The notes under the pieces are model-generated. The model was given only the letters and a program-made list of their open reading frames with translations. It had not been told where the DNA came from and made no database searches. Below are positions 59,122 through 64,000 of a stretch of DNA of 64,000 bases, in pieces (position 1 is the first letter of the stretch; each line of letters begins with the position of its first letter). Source of the stretch: Mycolicibacterium crocinum (GTDB taxonomy: Bacteria; Actinomycetota; Actinomycetes; Mycobacteriales; Mycobacteriaceae); the NCBI RefSeq assembly GCF_022370635.2, contig NZ_CP092362.2, positions 1,488,001 to 1,552,000 on the forward strand, given 5' to 3'. Made by a program: the position numbers and the translations under genes.

Positions 59122-62100
59122 GTGAGTTGGTTCAACGGGCCGCCGAGCTGGGGCGAGATGGAGCGGGTGCTCAACGGCAAGCCCCGCCGGCCAGGGCTCT
59201 CGCTCGGCGAGCCGCACGCCGACGGCGGGGACAGCCCGGCGTGGTCGCGCCGCCGGGAGCCCTACGAGCCGATCGGCGACCGTCCGCAGCGGTCGGCCGT
59301 GCCCTACGCCGAACTGCATGCGCATTCGGCCTACAGCTTCCTCGATGGGGCCAGCACCCCGGAGGAACTGGTCGAGGAGGCGGCCCGGCTGGACTTGCGG
59401 GCCATCGCGCTGACCGACCATGACGGCCTCTATGGCGTGGTGCGCTTCGCCGAGGCTGCCAAGGAGCTCGACATGCCCACCATCTTCGGTGCCGAACTGT
59501 CGCTGAGCAATACCGCCCGCACCGAGGTGCCCGACCCGCCCGGTCCGCATCTGCTGGTGCTGGCCCGCGGGCCCGAGGGCTACCGTCGGCTGTCTCGCCA
59601 GCTGTCCGCCGCGCATCTGGCCGGCGGCGAGAAAGGCAAACCGCGCTACGACTACGATTCGCTCACCGAGGCGGCGGGCGGGCATTGGCACATTCTCACC
59701 GGATGTCGCAAAGGTCATGTCCGGCAGGCGCTTTCACGCGGTGGCCCGGAGGCGGCGGCCGCGGCACTGGCCGACCTGGCGGATCGCTTCGGGCGCGACC
59801 GGGTCAGCATCGAGCTCAGCAGCCACGGCGATCCGTTCGACGACGAACGCAACGCCGCGCTTGCCGCGCTGGCTCCCCGGTTCGGGGTGGGAGTCGTCGC
59901 CACCACCGGAGCCCACTTCGCCGAGCCGAGTCGCGGCCGGCTGGCCATGGCCATGGGGGCGATTCGGGCGCGCCAGTCGCTCGACGAGGCGGCCGGTTGG
60001 CTGGCCCCGCTGGGTGGCTCACACCTGAGGTCCGGCGAGGAGATGGCGCGCCTGTTTGCGCAACACCCCGAAGCCGTCAGCGCCGCAGCCGATCTCGGCG
60101 AACAGTGCGCTTTCGGGCTGGCCCTGATCGCTCCGCAACTGCCGCCGTTTGATGTGCCCGACGGGCACACCGAGGACAGCTGGCTGCGTGAGCTGGTGAT
60201 GATCGGTGCCGCCCGGCGCTACGGACCGCGCGCCGGCGCGCCGGAGGCCTACGCTCAGATCGAACGCGAACTCGACATCATCGCCACTTTGAAGTTCCCG
60301 GGTTATTTCCTCGTGGTCCACGACATCACCCGGTTCTGCCGAGAGAACGACATCCTCTGTCAGGGAAGGGGATCGGCGGCCAACTCCGCGGTGTGTTATG
60401 CGCTCGGGGTCACCGCCGTCGACCCGATCGCCAACGAATTGCTCTTCGAGCGGTTCCTGTCGCCGGCCCGTGACGGGCCACCCGACATCGACATCGACAT
60501 CGAATCGGACCTGCGGGAGAAGGCAATCCAGTACGTCTACGACCGGTACGGTCGTGACTACGCCGCGCAGGTCGCCAACGTCATCACCTATCGGGGTAAG
60601 AGCGCGGTGCGCGATATGGCTCGTGCGCTTGGCTTCTCGCAAGGGCAGCAGGACGCCTGGAGCAAACAGATCAGTCACTGGCACTCCGGGGCCGACTCGC
60701 CCGATATCGAGGGCATCCCCGAGTCGGTGGTCGACCTGGCGGTCCAGATCAAGAACCTGCCGCGGCACATGGGCATCCACTCCGGCGGCATGGTGATCTG
60801 CGACCGCCCGATCGCCGACGTGTGCCCGGTGGAATGGGCACGCATGGAGAACCGCAGCGTTCTGCAGTGGGACAAAGACGACTGCGCGGCAATCGGATTG
60901 GTGAAGTTCGACATGCTCGGCCTCGGCATGCTCTCGGCGCTGCACTACTGCATCGATCTGGTGGCCGAGCACAAGGGCATCGAGGTTGACCTGGCTCGCC
61001 TGGATCTGGCCGATCCAGCCGTGTACGAGATGCTGCAGAAGGCCGACTCGGTCGGAGTGTTCCAGGTCGAGTCACGCGCCCAGATGGCCACACTTCCGCG
61101 GCTGAAGCCGCGGGTGTTCTACGACCTGGTGGTGGAGGTGGCGTTGATCCGCCCCGGGCCCATCCAGGGTGGCTCGGTGCATCCCTACATCAAGCGACGC
61201 AACGGCCAGGAGGCGGTCACCTACGACCACCCGTCGATGGAACCGGCACTGCGAAAGACGTTGGGCGTGCCGCTGTTTCAGGAGCAGCTGATGCAGCTGG
61301 CGGTGGACTGCGCGGGATTCTCGGCCGCCGAGGCCGACCAACTGCGCCGGGCCATGGGCTCCAAGCGCTCCACCGAGAAAATGCGGCGGTTGCGTGACCG
61401 GTTCTACGCCGGCATGGCGCAGCGTCACGGAATCACCGACGAGATTGCCGACAAGATCTACGACAAGCTGGAAGCGTTCGCCAATTTCGGCTTCCCGGAG
61501 AGCCATTCGCTGAGCTTCGCCTCGCTGGTGTACTACTCCTCGTGGTTCAAGCTGTACCACCCGGCGGCGTTCTGTGCCGCGCTGCTGCGCGCCCAGCCGA
61601 TGGGCTTCTATTCGCCGCAGTCGCTGGTCGCCGACGCTCGCAGGCACGGGGTCACCGTGCACGGACCTGACGTCAACGCCAGCCTGGCGCATCCCACCCT
61701 GGAAAATGCCGGGATGGAGGTGCGGCTGGGGTTGGGCGCCGTGCGCCACATCGGTGACGAGCTGGCTCAGCGCATCGTGGAGGAACGCAATGCCGGTGGT
61801 CCGTATGCGTCACTGCTGGATTTGACTGGGCGAGTGCAGCTTTCGGTGCCGCAGACCGAGGCACTGGCCACCGGCGGGGCGCTCGGCTGTTTCTCGATCA
61901 CCCGCCGGGAGGGCCTGTGGGCAGCCGGCGCGGCGGCAACCCAGCGTCCCGATCGGCTGCCTGGGGTCGGTTCGTCGTCGCACGTGCCTGCCTTGCCCGG
62001 GATGACCGACGTGGAGTTGGCCGCCTCCGACGTGTGGGCCACCGGCATCTCACCGGACAGTTATCCCACCCAGTTCCTGCGCGAAGACCTCGACGCGATG

Positions 62101-62415
62101 GGGGTGGTTCCCGCCGACCGGCTGTTGGACGTTCCCGACGGCAGCCGGGTGCTGATCGCCGGGGCGGTGACGCACCGGCAACGCCCGGCCACCGCCCAGG
62201 GAGTGACGTTCATGAACATCGAGGACGAGACCGGAATGGTCAATGTGCTGTGCATGCCGGGGGTGTGGAACCGCCATCGCAAATTGGCCCAGACCGCTGC
62301 AGCGCTGCTGATCCGCGGGCAGGTTCAAAACGCCACGGGAGCAGTGACAGTGGTGGCCGAGCGGATGGGCCGCATCACGATGAAGGTGGGCTCGCGGTCG
62401 CGGGATTTCCGCTAG
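59122..62415 (+). CDS. dnaE2: Error-prone DNA polymerase DnaE2
   Basis: A 1097-residue C-family polymerase that performs damage-induced mutagenic synthesis. The PHP domain begins YAELHAHSAYSFLDGASTPE, and HDGLYGVVRFAEAAKELDMP follows. The palm carries PDIDIDIESDLREKAIQYVY with catalytic aspartates, and the C-terminal part has an OB-fold (VNVLCMPGVWNRHRKLAQTA). The GTG start at 59122 fits homologues starting WxNGPPSWxEMERVLNGKPR. It works with ImuA' and ImuB, which lie about 15 kb away. It has its own SOS box. Confidence 0.95.
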   Translation: MSWFNGPPSWGEMERVLNGKPRRPGLSLGEPHADGGDSPAWSRRREPYEPIGDRPQRSAVPYAELHAHSAYSFLDGASTPEELVEEAARLDLRAIALTDHDGLYGVVRFAEAAKELDMPTIFGAELSLSNTARTEVPDPPGPHLLVLARGPEGYRRLSRQLSAAHLAGGEKGKPRYDYDSLTEAAGGHWHILTGCRKGHVRQALSRGGPEAAAAALADLADRFGRDRVSIELSSHGDPFDDERNAALAALAPRFGVGVVATTGAHFAEPSRGRLAMAMGAIRARQSLDEAAGWLAPLGGSHLRSGEEMARLFAQHPEAVSAAADLGEQCAFGLALIAPQLPPFDVPDGHTEDSWLRELVMIGAARRYGPRAGAPEAYAQIERELDIIATLKFPGYFLVVHDITRFCRENDILCQGRGSAANSAVCYALGVTAVDPIANELLFERFLSPARDGPPDIDIDIESDLREKAIQYVYDRYGRDYAAQVANVITYRGKSAVRDMARALGFSQGQQDAWSKQISHWHSGADSPDIEGIPESVVDLAVQIKNLPRHMGIHSGGMVICDRPIADVCPVEWARMENRSVLQWDKDDCAAIGLVKFDMLGLGMLSALHYCIDLVAEHKGIEVDLARLDLADPAVYEMLQKADSVGVFQVESRAQMATLPRLKPRVFYDLVVEVALIRPGPIQGGSVHPYIKRRNGQEAVTYDHPSMEPALRKTLGVPLFQEQLMQLAVDCAGFSAAEADQLRRAMGSKRSTEKMRRLRDRFYAGMAQRHGITDEIADKIYDKLEAFANFGFPESHSLSFASLVYYSSWFKLYHPAAFCAALLRAQPMGFYSPQSLVADARRHGVTVHGPDVNASLAHPTLENAGMEVRLGLGAVRHIGDELAQRIVEERNAGGPYASLLDLTGRVQLSVPQTEALATGGALGCFSITRREGLWAAGAAATQRPDRLPGVGSSSHVPALPGMTDVELAASDVWATGISPDSYPTQFLREDLDAMGVVPADRLLDVPDGSRVLIAGAVTHRQRPATAQGVTFMNIEDETGMVNVLCMPGVWNRHRKLAQTAAALLIRGQVQNATGAVTVVAERMGRITMKVGSRSRDFR

Positions 62416-62419
62416 CGCT

Positions 62420-62830
62420 TCACTCCGTCGGCGTCGTCCACACCTTCTCGATGCTGATCCGCAGCCGCAGGTTGTACCCGCCCATCGAGTCGGTCAACCC
62501 GGCTTGATCTGACAGCGCACCGTATTTCGCCCAGAACGCCGCGTCGTCCCGCGGGTCGGCATCCTCGCTGTCGATGGTGGCGGGACCGCCGACGACGATG
62601 ATGCCGCCGCCATCACCGCTGGAGTCCAGATTCAGGCTGACCCGCGGATGCGAGCCGATGTGGCGCACCTTGGCCGAGCCGGGCGCGGTGTAGACGGTGA
62701 TGTCGGTGCCGTCGAAGTAAAACCACACCAACTTGGGCACCGGCTGACCGGATTTGGCGACTGTGGTCAACCAGCCGAAGTTGTCGCCGACAAGCCGATC
62801 GCGCACCTCTTGATCCAGTTCAGTTGCCAT
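62420..62830 (-). CDS. PPOX-class F420/FMN-binding protein (Rv3369-like)
   Basis: A 136-residue split-barrel flavin/F420-binding protein. GWLTTVAKSGQPVPKLVWFY, then VYTAPGSAKVRHIGSHPRVS and LNLDSSGDGGGIIVVGG are characteristic. It lies next to dnaE2, as Rv3369 does. A TACATT box (62838-62843 on the minus strand) lies 7 nt before the ATG, which suggests a leaderless transcript. The substrate is unknown. Confidence 0.88.
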   Translation of the reverse strand: MATELDQEVRDRLVGDNFGWLTTVAKSGQPVPKLVWFYFDGTDITVYTAPGSAKVRHIGSHPRVSLNLDSSGDGGGIIVVGGPATIDSEDADPRDDAAFWAKYGALSDQAGLTDSMGGYNLRLRISIEKVWTTPTE

Positions 62831-63076
62831 GGGGCCGAATGTAGTCTCACCTCAGTGTCAGGGTGAGGTTGCCGCTGTTGCGGTGGTTGGATCCTTTACA
62901 CCTGGTGTCTGGCTCGTAGTCTCGGTGCCGCCTTCGGGTTGGCGTGCATGGGTTTTGTCGGCATCGGGTGTGAAGGACCGGCCGGCGTGACTTGATAGGA
63001 GCGTGGCATCGCCCCCACTGAGATGTGTCCGCCGACCGGCCCAACCGTCACCTCACAGTGAATGGAGGCAACCACC

Positions 63077-64000
63077 ATGGTTGTTGTTGGAGCCGATGTA
63101 CACAAGCGCACACATACCTTCGTCGCCGTCGACGAGGTCGGGCGCAAGCTCGGCGAGAAGGTGGTCAAGGCCACCACTGACGGGCATCGTCAGGCTGTGC
63201 AGTGGGTTCGATCCCAGTTTGGGGTCGAGGTGGTGTGGGCGATCGAAGATTGCCGGCACTTGTCGGCGCGGCTGGAGCGAGATCTGCTGACCGCTGATCA
63301 GAAGGTGGTGCGGGTGCCGCCGAAGTTGATGGCCTATGCCCGAGCCTCGGCGCGGACCCGGGGTAAGTCTGACCCGATCGATGCGCTGGCCGTGGCGCGG
63401 GCCTACTTACGGGAGCCCGATCTGCCAATCGCCTCACACGACCAGACGTCACGCGAGCTGAAGTTGCTGATTGACCGCCGCGAAGACCTTGTCGGGCAAC
63501 GGACTTCGACGATCAATCGGTTGTTGTGGCGGGTTCACGAGCTCGATCCCGGCCATGCCCCGAAATCAGGCTCGCTGGATCTAGCCAAGCATCGCAAGTT
63601 GCTCGGCGACTGGCTGGACACGGTGCCTGGTCTGGTCGCTGAGCTCGCCCGCGACGAGCTGGCCGATATCACCCGGCTCACCGAACAGATCGATGCGTTG
63701 GCCAAGCGGATCGGTGAGCGCGTGCGGGTCATCGCACCGGTACTGCTGGCGATGCCGGGGTGCGGCGAGCTCACCGCGGCCAAGATCGTCGGCGAAACCG
63801 CCGGGGTGACTCGCTTCAAAAGCGAGGCCGCTTTCGCCCGTCACAGCGGTGTAGCGCCGATACCTGTGTGGTCGGGCAATACCGCCGGACGGGTCCGCAT
63901 GACCCGCACAGGCAACCGTCAGCTCAACGCTGCCCTGCACCGCATCGCGGTCACCCAGATCCGCCTCGATGGACTAGGCCAGGCCTACTACCGACACCGA
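63077..64000 (+). CDS. IS110-family transposase, cut by window edge
   Basis: 308 codons are visible and the frame is still open at the end. It starts MVVVGADVHKRTHTFVAVDE, the DEDD nuclease domain with Asp7, then AIEDCRHLS and KSDPIDALAVARAYL carrying the other acidic residues. The C-terminal transposase-20 domain (LLAMPGCGELTAAKIVGETA, then FARHSGVAPIPVWSGNTAGR) follows. A GGAGG ribosome site lies 7-8 nt before the ATG. IS110 elements insert without terminal inverted repeats. The left boundary of the element lies somewhere in 62844-63076, where I see no gene. Confidence 0.92.
   Translation, partial: MVVVGADVHKRTHTFVAVDEVGRKLGEKVVKATTDGHRQAVQWVRSQFGVEVVWAIEDCRHLSARLERDLLTADQKVVRVPPKLMAYARASARTRGKSDPIDALAVARAYLREPDLPIASHDQTSRELKLLIDRREDLVGQRTSTINRLLWRVHELDPGHAPKSGSLDLAKHRKLLGDWLDTVPGLVAELARDELADITRLTEQIDALAKRIGERVRVIAPVLLAMPGCGELTAAKIVGETAGVTRFKSEAAFARHSGVAPIPVWSGNTAGRVRMTRTGNRQLNAALHRIAVTQIRLDGLGQAYYRHR

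Noticed and set aside
59122..59300. Rifampicin-associated element upstream of the HelR-like gene
   Set aside because: The 19-bp rifampicin-associated motif I remember is not present in the short divergent gap.

Overview
The window is high-GC mycobacterial chromosome, most likely from a fast-growing Mycobacterium/Mycolicibacterium. The gene order from whiB3 onward (whiB3, a TPR-like gene, sigD, rsdA, a DUF5319 gene, guaB2, guaB3, choD, then GH65/HAD genes, guaA, imuA'-imuB, iunH, acrA1, lpqD, htdY, dnaE2 and a PPOX gene) follows the M. tuberculosis Rv3416 to Rv3369 segment as I remember it, with some genes lost and others inserted. Many genes have GTG starts and TANNNT boxes 6-7 nt before the start codon, as expected for mycobacterial leaderless transcripts.

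Positions 1-5.6 kb are the right end of an integrated phage-like element read leftward: a Bxb1-type large serine integrase, small genes, a winged-helix protein, a capsid scaffold and the start of the major capsid protein. Integrase and capsid genes lie only about 3.6 kb apart, the compact layout of phiRv1/phiRv2-type islands rather than a full phage. The element ends inside groEL1: the last 25 codons of groEL1, with its His-rich tail, sit directly beside the integrase, so the host groEL1 is split.

Positions 5.7-25.9 kb are accessory genes lying between the groEL1 tail and whiB3, which are neighbours in M. tuberculosis. They include a START-like protein, two OsmC proteins, TetR and PucR regulators, a membrane adenylate cyclase beside a relic of a second one, several small secreted proteins, an MpaB-type oxygenase, an alcohol dehydrogenase, a methyltransferase, a GreA-like protein, a DadA-like oxidoreductase, a DUF4349 lipoprotein, an M23 peptidase on what looks like an inserted module, a CocE hydrolase and an NmrA-like reductase.

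Positions 25.9-45.5 kb are conserved core: the redox regulator WhiB3, the SigD/RsdA sigma and anti-sigma pair, purine synthesis (GuaB2, GuaB3, GuaA, with nucleoside hydrolase IunH), a ChoD-type oxidase, alpha-glucan phosphorylase with a phosphoglucomutase-like partner, class I aldolase, and the SOS mutagenesis genes imuA'-imuB behind a LexA box. A PPE-domain protein carrying an apparent Sec signal peptide stands out.

Positions 45.5-64 kb hold a LuxR-type AAA regulator, the acrA1-thioesterase-lpqD cluster with divergent htdY, VIT and DUF899 genes, three tandem secreted paralogues plus a decayed fourth, a HelD/HelR-like RNA-polymerase motor gene divergent from dnaE2 across a shared 71-bp gap with a LexA box, a PPOX protein, and an IS110-family transposase cut by the window end. 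ImuA', ImuB and DnaE2, the mycobacterial mutasome, are all present.
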